Source: Pisaster brevispinus
Lineage: Eukaryota > Echinodermata > Asteroidea > Forcipulatida > Asteriidae
NCBI GenBank assembly: GCA_023634235.1
Contig: JAMKCF010000015.1
Location: forward strand, 11,628,087 to 11,692,086
DNA length: 64,000 nucleotides
Reading direction: 5' to 3'
Part shown: positions 12,643 to 28,837 of the stretch, one piece after another
How the letters are laid out: each line of letters opens with the position of its first letter
Position numbering within the stretch: position 1 is the stretch's first letter
Notes under the pieces: generated by a model
What the model was told of the DNA's origin: nothing
The model's database searches: none
The model's input: only the letters and a program-made list of their open reading frames with translations
Made by a program: the position numbers and the translations under genes

Positions 12643-13454
12643 ACCACATTAATCCAAAGAGAGATTCTAAACTTGATTGCATTTGTAAGGCCCCGAAGTT
12701 AAATTAGAAATTATTCCTTATGATTCCTTTCTTTGGTTTCTTCACATGACTTTCTTTTCCATCCAGCTTTTCTTTTTAAAACATAAACAAGCGGGTTTAT
12801 CACTTCATTAAAAAAAGTCCTACAGAGAACAGAAAAACATTAAATTTTGTTGCTACTCGTTAAAAAACACCAAAAAACCAAGGTGAAAACAACGTCTGCG
12901 AAATATTAACGAACGAAATTGCTTAGCACACCCAACCCCATGCAACAACAAGGTGAAAAATATAATCTGGAGAGAGGCTCTATCCTCTTTTTATGTCTCG
13001 ATCCATTAATCTTTGTATTTCCGCCTTTCTTTCCTAAACCCCGCTGTTTTGTTTTATTCAGTATTTTCCCCCTTCTCTAATTCCGCAAACCGCCCGTAGC
13101 GTGTGTGTGTGTACACACAGTACATCACACACATGTTGTTTCTATGTACAATTTTTATGCGTAATGAGCATCCCACAGCGAGTACTGTGTTGTGTTTTGC
13201 GTGTTTGCAATGTCCATTGTCTTAACGCGCGCGGAAACAAAAATAGACACGCGCGACAAACACTTCCCACCCAGGCAACACTGTACAACGTCAACATAAA
13301 CTCAGAATTCACATGTACTTGCGTATAGCATGCGTTAACACTTGGTTGTATTGCAGTTTTCGTGCAAGCGCTTGCTTTGTGTACAATCAGAGTTGCGGTA
13401 TATTTTGCACCCCCAATGTTTCCCGTGTGTGGCGAGTTGGCAAAAAGTAACAGC

Positions 13455-13466
13455 GCCCTCTTGTGG
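13455..13466. promoter_or_regulatory. CTCF-like motif upstream of U2
   Basis: GCCCTCTTGTGG, in the context CAGCGCCCTCTTGTGGCACC, matches 11 of 12 positions of the reverse complement of the CTCF core CCASYAGRKGGC. It lies 80 to 69 bp before U2. Same position in R2 (19022), R4 (26789), R5 (32356), R6 (37926), R7 (43502), R8 (53961) and R9 (59456). It could instead be, or overlap, the snRNA proximal element. Confidence 0.45.
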
Positions 13467-13534
13467 CACCATGGCATCTCGTGTGACTCGTGTCATTGCG
13501 GAGGCTGCATTATTCTTGGGAAAACTTTGTGAGT

Positions 13535-13725
13535 ATCGCTTCTCGGCCTTTTGGCTGGGAAGTTATTTCTAAGAAATCTGTTCTTTTCAGAATAATATCT
13601 GAAATGCTGCTCATCGAGCAGCAAGTATATTAATCTGATTTTTGGATGATCGGCCATGGAAGAGGGGCTTGCCCCGTCCTGGCCACGGGTTGGCCCGGTT
13701 TTGCACTACTGCCGGGATCGGCCCA
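13535..13725 (+). ncRNA. U2: Variant U2 snRNA lacking the branch-site pairing segment (R1)
   Basis: The 5' end ATCGCTTCTCGGCCTTTTGGCT, stem IIa, Sm site (ATTTTTGG) and 3' stem-loops are identical to the normal copies. The 15 bases AAGATCATGTGTAGT (U2 nt 23-37), which include the GUAGUA that pairs with intron branch sites and the GAUC that pairs with U6, are replaced by the 19 bases GGGAAGTTATTTCTAAGAA. Total 191 nt versus 187. As a canonical U2 it should not work. It may be a pseudogene or a U2 variant. The 3' end is placed by comparison with known U2 and is approximate. Confidence 0.9.
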
Positions 13726-14268
<543 letters not shown>

Positions 14269-15090
14269 GCAGTAACCCTGCTAAGAATCCCACATTGAAA
14301 ACAACGGCTCTTTTCAGAGCCACCACAAGTTCAAAAAAGAGATAAACAACTTGTCTATTCGTTTCCTACACTCCTATCTTCCTTTTGTTGTCCTATATTT
14401 CTGTTTAAATTACGTTTAAATACAAAGTACATAAAGTCTAAAACACTATTGGGGCACTCACTGTCCATAAGTAACATCGTTTAAACAAACTTAAAACCAC
14501 CGACACCCACCATTCTTAATGTTAGACGTCATGGCGATACTCCCGAAACTGTTTCTTGTTATGGCAAAGGAAACTCAACCGTCCGTGGGGGAGTCTTTTC
14601 CCTTTTCCAAAATGGAGGTGGAATTCTATTGATACTGTTTTTATAAGTTGTTTGTTGGTCCCCCACGTAATGTTTGGGGTATTATTCAATGAAGTTGTTT
14701 GTTGAGGGTTGAAATCTGTTTACAAGTCCTTTCTTGGGCTTTTAATTTGTGTTTGTTTTGTTTTTGTTGTATTTTTCCCTCCCCTCTTTTCTTTTCGTCT
14801 TCAACAAATTACTTCTCAGACAATAATGAGCTGCCAACCGTATTCCGTTAAGCATAATTATTTTCTACGATTACTTAGTTTTTCCTATGCTTAAGCAGCT
14901 ACCTCCATTGTGTCAGCTTTGGCCCCGATGATGACCACTCAAGCGGTTCTGGCGGGATTTGCCCTGAATGGCCATGAGCAAATCCAATTGCGTCCCCGCC
15001 TTTGTCAGGGGCGATCCTTCAACGGGCATCCCAATCCTTTAAGAGGAGCTGCTATGCTGGCGACTTGGACCACAACTTTGAAAACAGTAA

Positions 15091-15510
<420 letters not shown>

Positions 15511-16359
15511 GAAACTCGTTTCTACTAAACAAAACGGCTCTTTTCAGAGCCACCACTTCTTTAAAGAGATTTTGTAATCATGCCCTGTGTTATCGTTCTC
15601 CGTTTTATTTCCTTCAAACTTACAAAAATTGATTTTAACTAGATCCCCTTATTACATAAGTTAGCTTCCTCAACAAGTATAACAGAAAACATGTTTCCAA
15701 TGTTGAATGTGGCCCCTTTCTGGCATGACTTCAATAGCCTGCTCTATAATTGCAGATTCACAGATTATAACTGTAAACTGTTACATTACATCGTTTTTTT
15801 CCCTCTTTTTTCTTCTCTTCTTTTCTTTTCAGTGGGTGACTATCACCCCACGCACTCACTAGCTCGCCCGCTCGTCCATTATTTTATTCACTTCCATTCA
15901 TTGTCTGTTAAAAATTGATACATTTTTGTATCCACCCATTTCTTTGGGATTGGCGCTCTATGTTTTGTGCATATTTCTTCTTCTTGGGAAATAATCGGTA
16001 CACTAAAATTAGTATGAATGTAATTTGGTTGGTTTGAACTGGACCAAAGTGAGGTTCTATTTCGTTTATATTAAAAGTAATAGTAACTGTTTGTTTTCAA
16101 TGGTTGCCTGCCCAATTCAAACACCCATTTCGGGAAGGGGAAGTTTTGGACCCCCCCCCCCCCCCCATACTGGTTGTACAATATTAGAAAATCACCAGAC
16201 CGCTTCACTGCCCACAGGGTGAGGCGCGAATTGTAACAATGGCCACTGGACACCGGATCCTCCAGGCGCAGTATAAAGCTAAACGTTCTCCGTTGTACGG
16301 GCCATCAGTCTGATTTTGTCTATCAATTCAGTACGCTTCAAATAAACACTCTAGTCACC

Positions 16360-16736
16360 ATGCCTCCTAAAGCAAGTGGAAAGGGACAGAAGAAAGCCGG
16401 TAACACCAAGGGTCCACTCCGGACAGACAAGAAGAGGCGACGTCGCCGCAAGGAGAGCTACGGAATTTACATCTACAAGGTCATGAAGCAGGTCCATCCC
16501 GACACGGGAATTTCGAGCAAGGCGATGTCCATCATGAACAGCTTCGTAAACGATATCTTCGAGCGCATTGCCGCCGAGTCTTCTCGATTGGCACACTACA
16601 ACAAGAAATCAACCATCACCAGCCGAGAGGTCCAGACTGCAGTTCGACTCCTTCTCCCCGGTTCCCCGGTGAGCTGGCCAAGCACGCTGTCAGTGAGGGC
16701 ACCAAGGCGGTCACCAAGTACACAACTTCAAAATAA
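16360..16736 (+). pseudogene. H2B: Histone H2B with an 8-bp duplication (R2)
   Basis: The start and the first ~100 residues are normal. TCCCCGGT (16655-16662) is repeated directly at 16663-16670, shifting the frame within RLLLPG. The product would have 132 residues and end ...[14 protein letters not shown]... instead of the normal C-terminal helix [22 protein letters not shown], losing the lysine ubiquitinated in H2B (human K120). Stem-loop 16766-16781 intact. Young pseudogene or assembly error. Confidence 0.85.
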
Positions 16737-17490
16737 GCTGGCCCGAGGTCATGCATAATCCAAACGGCTCTTTTCAGAGCCAACACATTTCCCAAAGAGA
16801 GATTTAAACATGCGTGTCGTATTGACTTCCCCCGCCATCCCTCCACAGTTTTTATCACATAAAATAACATAACATGATTTTATTACAAGAACATTATTTC
16901 ATGGTGTTACAAGAACCTTAATTTATTAAGATATAACCTTAATTTATGATGAGTAGGTCCTTCCTGCCGTTTCTTTCCGCTTTTAAAGTTTATAATTTCA
17001 TATAAAGAAGAAGTTAATTATTCGAGTCCAAATCATCTTGAACAATGTTTTAATAAGCTAGTTTATCATTTTTTGGCGTTTATAGGCACATGCATTGCTC
17101 ATTTTAAACTTCTGTTCTTTTTTGGTATTTCCTTCTCTGATTATAGGCAGTTCAAAGGCCACGCTCGGCTTTCATAAGTTTCTGGATGCAACTGTGACAT
17201 CGAGTTAAGTGAGGGTCAACACATCCAACTTGAAGGCGTACATACATTTTGGGTAGGTTGCACTTTACCTTTCCTTTTTTTTGGGGGGGGGGGGGCGCTG
17301 GTTGTCTTGATGCCATACTCTACTTCAACATCACGACAACATTAATTTACACAATTTAAACAAAGAGAAACAAATTTAATCTAAATATATACACAAACAA
17401 ACACACACACACCAAAAAAAACAACAACATGACGTTTGTTTGTCACTTTGGGTCATTGATGTTTTTGCTGTTGTTGTTGTTGTTGTTGTT

Positions 17491-17523
<33 letters not shown>

Positions 17524-17779
17524 CTTCTCCTTCTTTTCCGTGGGTGGGAACCACAGTAATTATCCCTCAATCGACCAGCGTGCTGCCGCTGGTCGGCCCC
17601 GCCGAGGAGAATGCTCCGCTGACCCCGGACCCCCGGGCGCGTCCATGCGAGGAGAAACCTGATTGGTGCATTCAGGATCCCCCAGAACGCCATAAGTACC
17701 CTCCTGACAGTCCACGGTGTCATTCCCAAGAACTACAACGCTAAGCGTGTCTTTCAGTTTCTTGCTAAGTAAGTAATAA

Positions 17780-18163
<384 letters not shown>

Positions 18164-19101
18164 ATTCATATCTTGCTAGACTACTAAACCAAACGGCTCT
18201 TACGGAGCCACCACATTAATCCAAAGAGAGATTCTAAACTTGATTGCATTTGTAAGGCCCCGAAGTTAAATTAGAAATTATTCCTTATGATTCCTTTCTT
18301 TGGTTTCTTCACATGACTTTCTTTTCCATCCAGCTTTTCTTTTTAAAACATAAACAAGCGGGTTTATCACTTCATTAAAAAAAGTCCTACAGAGAACAGA
18401 AAAACATTAAATTTTGTTGCTACTCGTTAAAAAACACCAAAAAACCAAGGTGAAAACAACGTCTGCGAAATATTAACGAACGAAATTGCTTAGCACACCC
18501 AACCCCATGCAACAACAAGGTGAAAAATATAATCTGGAGAGAGGCTCTATCCTCTTTTTATGTCTCGATCCATTAATCTTTGTATTTCCGCCTTTCTTTC
18601 CTAAACCCCGCTGTTTTGTTTTATTCAGTATTTTCCCCCTTCTCTAATTCCGCAAACCGCCCGTAGCGTGTGTGTGTGTACACACAGTACATCACACACA
18701 TGTTGTTTCTATGTACAATTTTTATGCGTAATGAGCATCCCACAGCGAGTACTGTGTTGTGTTTTGCGTGTTTGCAATGTCCATTGTCTTAACGCGCGCG
18801 GAAACAAAAATAGACACGCGCGACAAACACTTCCCACCCAGGCAACACTGTACAACGTCAACATAAACTCAGAATTCACATGTACTTGCGTATAGCATGC
18901 GTTAACACTTGGTTGTATTGCAGTTTTCGTGCAAGCGCTTGCTTTGTGTACAATCAGAGTTGCGGTATATTTTGCACCCCCAATGTTTCCCGTGTGTGGC
19001 GAGTTGGCAAAAAGTAACAGCGCCCTCTTGTGGCACCATGGCATCTCGTGTGACTCGTGTCATTGCGGAGGCTGCATTATTCTTGGGAAAACTTTGTGAG
19101 T

Positions 19102-19292
19102 ATCGCTTCTCGGCCTTTTGGCTGGGAAGTTATTTCTAAGAAATCTGTTCTTTTCAGAATAATATCTGAAATGCTGCTCATCGAGCAGCAAGTATATTAA
19201 TCTGATTTTTGGATGATCGGCCATGGAAGAGGGGCTTGCCCCGTCCTGGCCACGGGTTGGCCCGGTTTTGCACTACTGCCGGGATCGGCCCA
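19102..19292 (+). ncRNA. U2: Variant U2 snRNA (R2)
   Basis: Same 19-for-15 replacement of the branch-site/U6 pairing segment as in R1, 191 nt. The shared change shows that it spread by unit duplication or conversion, or that one unit was duplicated in assembly. Confidence 0.9.
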
Positions 19293-19433
19293 CACTCCCC
19301 TCTTGGGGAAATCAATAAAAAAAAAGTCAGGTTTGATTTTCAACTTTTGTTTTGCTGAGATTGTCTTGAGTTTGTTTTGTTTGTCAACAAATCATGGATG
19401 GTTTCGACGCCCACGTCCGCAACGCTTGCCTAA

Positions 19434-19835
<402 letters not shown>

Positions 19836-20657
19836 GCAGTAACCCTGCTAAGAATCCCACATTGAAAACAACGGCTCTTTTCAGAGCCACCACAAGTTCA
19901 AAAAAGAGATAAACAACTTGTCTATTCGTTTCCTACACTCCTATCTTCCTTTTGTTGTCCTATATTTCTGTTTAAATTACGTTTAAATACAAAGTACATA
20001 AAGTCTAAAACACTATTGGGGCACTCACTGTCCATAAGTAACATCGTTTAAACAAACTTAAAACCACCGACACCCACCATTCTTAATGTTAGACGTCATG
20101 GCGATACTCCCGAAACTGTTTCTTGTTATGGCAAAGGAAACTCAACCGTCCGTGGGGGAGTCTTTTCCCTTTTCCAAAATGGAGGTGGAATTCTATTGAT
20201 ACTGTTTTTATAAGTTGTTTGTTGGTCCCCCACGTAATGTTTGGGGTATTATTCAATGAAGTTGTTTGTTGAGGGTTGAAATCTGTTTACAAGTCCTTTC
20301 TTGGGCTTTTAATTTGTGTTTGTTTTGTTTTTGTTGTATTTTTCCCTCCCCTCTTTTCTTTTCGTCTTCAACAAATTACTTCTCAGACAATAATGAGCTG
20401 CCAACCGTATTCCGTTAAGCATAATTATTTTCTACGATTACTTAGTTTTTCCTATGCTTAAGCAGCTACCTCCATTGTGTCAGCTTTGGCCCCGATGATG
20501 ACCACTCAAGCGGTTCTGGCGGGATTTGCCCTGAATGGCCATGAGCAAATCCAATTGCGTCCCCGCCTTTGTCAGGGGCGATCCTTCAACGGGCATCCCA
20601 ATCCTTTAAGAGGAGCTGCTATGCTGGCGACTTGGACCACAACTTTGAAAACAGTAA

Positions 20658-21077
<420 letters not shown>

Positions 21078-21467
21078 GAAACTCGTTTCTACTAAACAAA
21101 ACGGCTCTTTTCAGAGCCACCACTTCTTTAAAGAGATTTTGTAATCATGCCCTGTGTTATCGTTCTCCGTTTTATTTCCTTCAAACTTACAAAAATTGAT
21201 TTTAACTAGATCCCCTTATTACATAAGTTAGCTTCCTCAACAAGTATAACAGAAAACATGTTTCCAATGTTGAATGTGGCCCCTTTCTGGCATGACTTCA
21301 ATAGCCTGCTCTATAATTGCAGATTCACAGATTATAACTGTAAACTGTTACATTACATCGTTTTTTTCCCTCTTTTTTCTTCTCTTCTTTTCTTTTCAGT
21401 GGGTGACTATCACCCCACGCACTCACTAGCTCGCCCGCTCGTCCATTATTTTATTCACTTCCATTCA

Positions 21468-21567
21468 NNNNNNNNNNNNNNNNNNNNNNNNNNNNNNNNN
21501 NNNNNNNNNNNNNNNNNNNNNNNNNNNNNNNNNNNNNNNNNNNNNNNNNNNNNNNNNNNNNNNNNNN
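21468..21567. other. Assembly gap (100 N)
   Basis: Exactly 100 N, a conventional placeholder. It joins the H3-H2B spacer of R3 to a point just before the H4 gene of R4, so at least H2B, H2A and U2 of one unit are missing, and possibly many whole units. The right contig starts precisely at GGCTGACC, the H4 inverted repeat. Confidence 1.
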
Positions 21568-21645
21568 GGCTGACCGAGTCATTCGCTCTGTGGTCAGCCA
21601 GAAAATCTCTTTTCTTTGTGTAACTACTCTCTGCTCTGCACAAGT

Positions 21646-21961
<316 letters not shown>

Positions 21962-22801
21962 GCAGTAACCCTGCTAAGAATCCCACATTGAAAACAACGG
22001 CTCTTTTCAGAGCCACCACAAGTTCAAAAAAAGAGATAAACAACTTGTCTATTCGTTTCCTACACTCCTATCTTCCTTTTGTTGTCCTATATTTTCTGTT
22101 TAAATTACGTTTAAATACAAAGTACATAAAGTCTAAAACACTATTGGGGCACTCACTGTCCATAAGTAACATCGTTTAAAACAAAATTAAAACCACCGAC
22201 ACCCACCATTCTTAATGTTAGACCGTCATGGCGATACTCCCGAAACTTGTTTCTTGTTATGGCAAAGGAAACTCAACCGTCCGTGGGGGTGTCTTTTCCC
22301 TTTTCCAAAATGGAGGTGGAATTCTATTGATTACTGTTTTTATAAGTTGTTTGTTTGGTCCCCCACGTAATGTTTGGGGTATTATTCAATGAAGTTGTTT
22401 GAGGGTTGAAATCTGTTTACAAGTCCTTTCTTGCGCTTTTAATTTGTGTTTGTTTTGTTTTTGTTGTATTTTTCCCTCCCCTCTTTTCTTTTCGTCTTCA
22501 ACAAATTACTTCTCAGACAATAATGAGCTGCCAACCGTATTCCGTTTAAGCATAATTATTTTCTACGATTACTTAGTTTTTCCTATGCTTAAGCAGCCTA
22601 CCTCCATTGTGTCAGCTTTGGCCCCGATGATGACCCACTCAAGCGGTTCTGGCGGGATTTGCCCTGAATGGCCATGAGCAAATCCAATTGCGTCCCCGCC
22701 TTTGTCAGGGGGCGATCCTTCAACGGGCATCCCAATCCTTTAAGAGCGAGCTGCTATGCTGGCGACTTGGACCACAACTTTGAAAACAGTAAACCAAGAC
22801 A

Positions 22802-23221
22802 ATGGCTCGTACTAAGCAGACAGCACGAAGAGTACTGGGGGTAAAGCCCCACGAAAGCAGTTGGCGACCAAAGGCTGCCCGAAAGAGTGCCCCAGCTACC
22901 GGCGGCGTGAAGAAACCCCACCGTTACAGACCCGGAACTGTGGCACTGCGCGGGAGAATTCGCGCGTTACCAGAAAAGTACAGAGCTGCTTATCCGAAAG
23001 CTCCCGTTCCAGAGACTGGTCCGTGAAATAGCGCAAGACTTCAAGACCGAACTCCGATTTCCAGAGCTCGGCGGTGATGGCGCTTCAAGAAGCAAGCGAG
23101 GCCTATCTTGTGGGAGACTCTTCGAAGACACCAATCTCTGCGCCATCCACGCTAAGCGGGTGACCATCATGCCCAAAGACATCCAACTCGCCCGCGCCGA
23201 ATTCGTGGTGAACGAGCCTGA
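22802..23221 (+). pseudogene. H3: Histone H3 with frameshifts, probably sequence error (R4)
   Basis: 420 bp instead of 411, with about eight indels, seven of them insertions (for example GCGCGGGAGAATTCGCGCG for GCGGGAGATTCGCCG). Stem-loop 23247-23262 intact. Likely intact in the genome. Confidence 0.85.
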
Positions 23222-24085
23222 GAAACTCGTTTCTACTAAACAAAACGGCTCTTTTCAGAGCCACCACTTCTTTAAAGAGATTTTGTAAATCATGCCCTTG
23301 TGTTATCGTTCTCCGTTTTTATTTCCTTCAAACTTACAAAAATTGATTTTAACTAGATCCCCTTATTACATAAGTTAGCTTCCTCAACAAGTATAACAGA
23401 AAACATGTTTCCAATGTTGAATGTGGCCCCCTTTCTGGCATGACTTCAATAGCCTGCTCTATAATTGCAGGATTCACAGATTATAACTGTAAACTGTTAC
23501 ATTACATCGTTTTTTTTTTCTCTTTTTTTTTCTCTTTCTTTTCTTTTCAGTGGGTGACTATCACCCCACGCACTCACTAGCTCGCCCGCTCGTCCATTAT
23601 TTTATTCACTTCCATTCATTGTCTGTTAAAAATTGATACATTATTTGTATTCCACCCATTTCTTTGGGATTGGCGCTCTATGTTTTTGTGCATATTTCTT
23701 CTTCTTGGGAAATAATCGGTACACTAAAATTAGTATGAATGTAATTTGGTTGGTTTGAACTGGACCAAAGTGAGGTTCTATTTCGTTTATATTAAAAGTA
23801 ATAGTAACTGTTTGTTTTCAATGGTTGCCTGCCCAATTCAAACACCCATTTCGGGGAAGGGGAAGTTTTGGACCCCCCCGCCCCCCCCCATACTGGTTGT
23901 ACAATATTTAGAAAATCACCAGACCGCTTCACTGCCCCACAGGGTGAGGCGCGAATTGTAACAATGGCCACTGGACACCGGATCCTCCAGGCGCAGTATA
24001 AAGCTAAACGTTCTCCCGTTGTACGGGCCATCAGTCTGATTTTGTCTATCAATTCAGTACGCTTCAAATAAACACTCTAGTCACC

Positions 24086-24458
24086 ATGCCTCCTAAAGCA
24101 AGTGGAAAGGGACAGAAGAAAGCCGGTAACACCAAGGGTCCACTCCGGACAGACAAGAAGAGGCGACGTCGCCGCAAGGAGAGCTACGGAATTTACATCT
24201 ACAAGGTCATGAAGCAGGTCCATCCCGACACGGGAATTTCGAGCAAGGGCGATGTCCTATCATGAACAGCTTCGTAAACGATATCTTCGAGCGCATTGCC
24301 GCCGAGTCTTCTCGATTGGCACACTACAACAAGAAATCAACCATCACCAGCCGAGAGGTCCAGACTGCAGTTCGACTCCTTCTCCCCGGTGAGCTGGCCA
24401 AGCACGCTGTCAGTGAGGGCACCCAAGGGCGGTCACCAAGTACACAACTTCAAAATAA
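24086..24458 (+). pseudogene. H2B: Histone H2B with frameshifts, probably sequence error (R4)
   Basis: 373 bp instead of 369, with four single-base insertions (AAGGGCG, GTCCTATC, CACCCAA, AAGGGCGG). The N-terminal half is normal. TATA box and stem-loop (24488-24503) present. Confidence 0.85.
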
Positions 24459-25226
24459 GCTGGCCCGAGGTCATGCATAATCCAAACGGCTCTTTTCAGA
24501 GCCAACACATTTCTCCCAAACAGAGATTTAAACATGCGTGTCGTATTGACTTCCTCCGCCATCCCCCCCACCATCCCTCCACAGTTTTTATCACATAAAA
24601 TAACATAACATGATTTTTATTACAAGAACATTATTTCATGGTGTTACAAGAACCCTTAATTTATTAAGATATAACCTTAATTTATGATGAGTAGGTCCTT
24701 CCTGCCGTTTCTTTCCGCTTTTAAAGTTTATAATTTCATATAAAGAAGAAGTTAATTATTCGAGCTCCAAATCATCTTGAAACAATGTTTTAATAAGCTA
24801 GTTTATCATTTTTTTGGCGTTTATAGGCACATGCATTGCTCATTTTAAACTTCTGTTCTTTTTTGGTATTTCCTTCTCTGATTATAGGCAGTCTCAAAGG
24901 CACACGCTCGGCTTTCATAAGTTTCTGATGCAACTGTGACATCGAGTTATAGTGAGGGTCAACACATCCAACTTGAAGGCGTACATACATTTTGGGTAGG
25001 TTGCACTTTACCTTTCCTTTTTTTTTTTGGGGGGGTGGGCCGCTGGTTGTCTTGATGCCATACTCCACTTCAACATCACGACAACATTAATTTACACAAT
25101 TTAAAACAAAGAGAAACAAATTTAATCTAAATATATACACAAACAAACACACACCAAAAAAAACAACAACATGACGTTTGTTTGCCACTTGGGTCATTGA
25201 TTGTTTTTGCTGTTGTTGTTGTTGTT

Positions 25227-25268
<42 letters not shown>

Positions 25269-25532
25269 CTTCTCCTTCTTTTCCGTGGGTGGGAACCACA
25301 GTAATTATCCCTCAATCGACCAGCGTGCTGCCGCTGGTCGGCCCCGCCGAGGAGAATGCTCCGCTGACCCCCGGACCCCCGGGCGCGTCCATGCGAGGAG
25401 AAACCTGATTGGTGCATTCAGGATCCCCCAGAACGCCATAAGTACCCTCCTGACAGTCCACGGTGTCATTCCCAAGAACTACAACGCTAAGCGTGTCTTT
25501 CAGTTTTCTTGCTAAGTAAGTAATAAACAGTC

Positions 25533-25915
<383 letters not shown>

Positions 25916-26868
25916 ATTCATATCTTGCTGGACTACTAAACCAAGACGGCTCTTACGGGAGCCACCACATTAATCCAAAAGAGAGATTCTAAACTTGATT
26001 GCATTTGTTAAGGCCCCGAAGTTAAATTAGAAATGATTCCTTATGATTCCTTATGATTCCTTTCTTTTGGTTTCTTCACATGACTTTCTTTTCCATCCAG
26101 CTTTTCTTTTTAAAACATAAACAAGCGGGTTTATCACTTCATTAAAAATAGTCCTACAGAGAACAGAAAAACATTAAATTTTGTTGCTACTCGTTAAAAA
26201 ACACCAAAAAACCAAGGTGAAAACAACGTCTGCGAAATATTAACGAACGAAATTGCTTAGCACACCCAACCCCATGCAACAACAAGGTGAAAAATATAAT
26301 CTGGAGAGAGGCTCTATCCTCTTTTTATGTCTCGATCCATTAATCTTTGTATTTCCGCCTTTCTTTCCTAAATCCCGCTGTTTTGTTTTATTCAGTATTT
26401 TCCCCCTTCTCTAATTCCGCGAACCGCCCGTAGCGTGTGTGTGTGTACACACAGTACATCACACACATGTTGTTTCTATGTACAATTTTTATGCGTAATG
26501 AGCATCCCACAGCGAGTACTGTGTTGTGTTTTGCGCGTTTGCAATGTCCATTGTCTTAACGCGCGCGAAAACAAAAATAGACACGCGCGACAAACACTTC
26601 CCACCCAGGCAACACTGTACAACGTCAACATAAACTCAGAATTCACATGTACTTGCGTATAGCATGCGTTAACACTTGGTTGTATTGCAGTTTTCGTGCA
26701 AGCGCTTGCTTTGTGTACAATCAGAGTTGCGGTATATTTTGCACCCCCAATGTTTCCCGTGTGTGGCGAGTTGGCAAAAAGTAACAGCGCCCTCTTGTGG
26801 CACCATGGCATCTCGTGTGACTCGTGTCATTGCGGAGGCTGCATTATTCTTGGGAAAACTTTGTGAGT

Positions 26869-27055
26869 ATCGCTTCTCGGCCTTTTGGCTAAGATCATGT
26901 GTAGTATCTGTTCTTTTCAGAATAATATCTGAAATGCTGCTCATCGAGCAGCAAGTATATTAATCTGATTTTTGGATGATCGGCCATGGAAGAGGGGCTT
27001 GCCCCGTCCTGGCCACGGGTTGGCCCGGTTTTGCACTACTGCCGGGATCGGCCCA
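26869..27055 (+). ncRNA. U2: U2 spliceosomal snRNA (R4)
   Basis: 187 nt, the first canonical U2 of the array. 5' ATCGCTTCTCGGCCTTTTGGCT, the U6-pairing AAGATC, the branch-site-recognition GTAGTA within TGTGTAGTATCTG, stem IIa (TTCAG/CTGAA), Sm-binding site ATTTTTGG, then GC-rich 3' stem-loops (GGGGCTTGCCCC; GGCCCGG...CCGGGATCGGCC). As part of the U2 snRNP it pairs with the intron branch point and, with U6, forms the spliceosome active site. Transcribed by RNA polymerase II from its own promoter, in the same direction as the histones. The 3' end is placed by comparison with animal U2. Confidence 0.95.
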
Positions 27056-27196
27056 CACTCCCCTCTTGGGGAAATCAATAAAAAAAAAGTCAGGTTTGAT
27101 TTTCAACTTTTGTTTTGCTGAGATTGTCTTGAGTTTGTTTTGTTTGTCAACAAATCATGGATGGATTCGACGCCCACGTCCGCAACGCTTGCCTAA

Positions 27197-27598
<402 letters not shown>

Positions 27599-28417
27599 GC
27601 AGTAACCCTGCTAAGAATCCCACATTGAAAACAACGGCTCTTTTCAGAGCCACCACAAGTTCAAAAAAGAGATAAACAACTTGTCTATTCGTTTCCTACA
27701 CTCCTATCTTCCTTTTGTTGTCCTATATTTCTGTTTAAATTACGTTTAAATACAAAGTACATAAAGTCTAAAACACTATTGGGGCACTCACTGTCCATAA
27801 GTAACATCGTTTAAACAAAATTAAAACCACCGACACCCACCATTCTTAATGTTAGACGTCATGGCGATACTCCCGAAACTGTTTCTTGTTATGGCAAAGG
27901 AAACTCAACCGTCCGTGGGGGTGTCTTTTCCCTTTTCCAAAATGGAGGTGGAATTCTATTGATACTGTTTTTATAAGTTGTTTGTTGGTCCCCCACGTAA
28001 TGTTTGGGGTATTATTCAATGAAGTTGTTTGAGGGTTGAAATCTGTTTACAAGTCCTTTCTTGCGCTTTTAATTTGTGTTTGTTTTGTTTTTGTTGTATT
28101 TTTCCCTCCCCTCTTTTCTTTTCGTCTTCAACAAATTACTTCTCAGACAATAATGAGCTGCCAACCGTATTCCGTTAAGCATAATTATTTTCTACGATTA
28201 CTTAGTTTTTCCTATGCTTAAGCAGCTACCTCCATTGTGTCAGCTTTGGCCCCGATGATGACCACTCAAGCGGTTCTGGCGGGATTTGCCCTGAATGGCC
28301 ATGAGCAAATCCAATTGCGTCCCCGCCTTTGTCAGGGGCGATCCTTCAACGGGCATCCCAATCCTTTAAGAGGAGCTGCTATGCTGGCGACTTGGACCAC
28401 AACTTTGAAAACAGTAA

Positions 28418-28837
<420 letters not shown>

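Larger units (their letters stand above)
12597..13534. other. H2A-U2 spacer with U2 promoter (R1)
   Basis: Contains the H2A 3' signal, AT-rich DNA, a GTGTGTGTGT-ACACAC alternating run (about 13101-13118), and GC-alternating patches (ACGCGCGCGG near 13224). The last 80 bp hold a strongly conserved CTCF-like motif and must contain the snRNA promoter. No TATA box is apparent, as expected for RNA polymerase II snRNA genes. No H1 gene seen. Confidence 0.65.
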
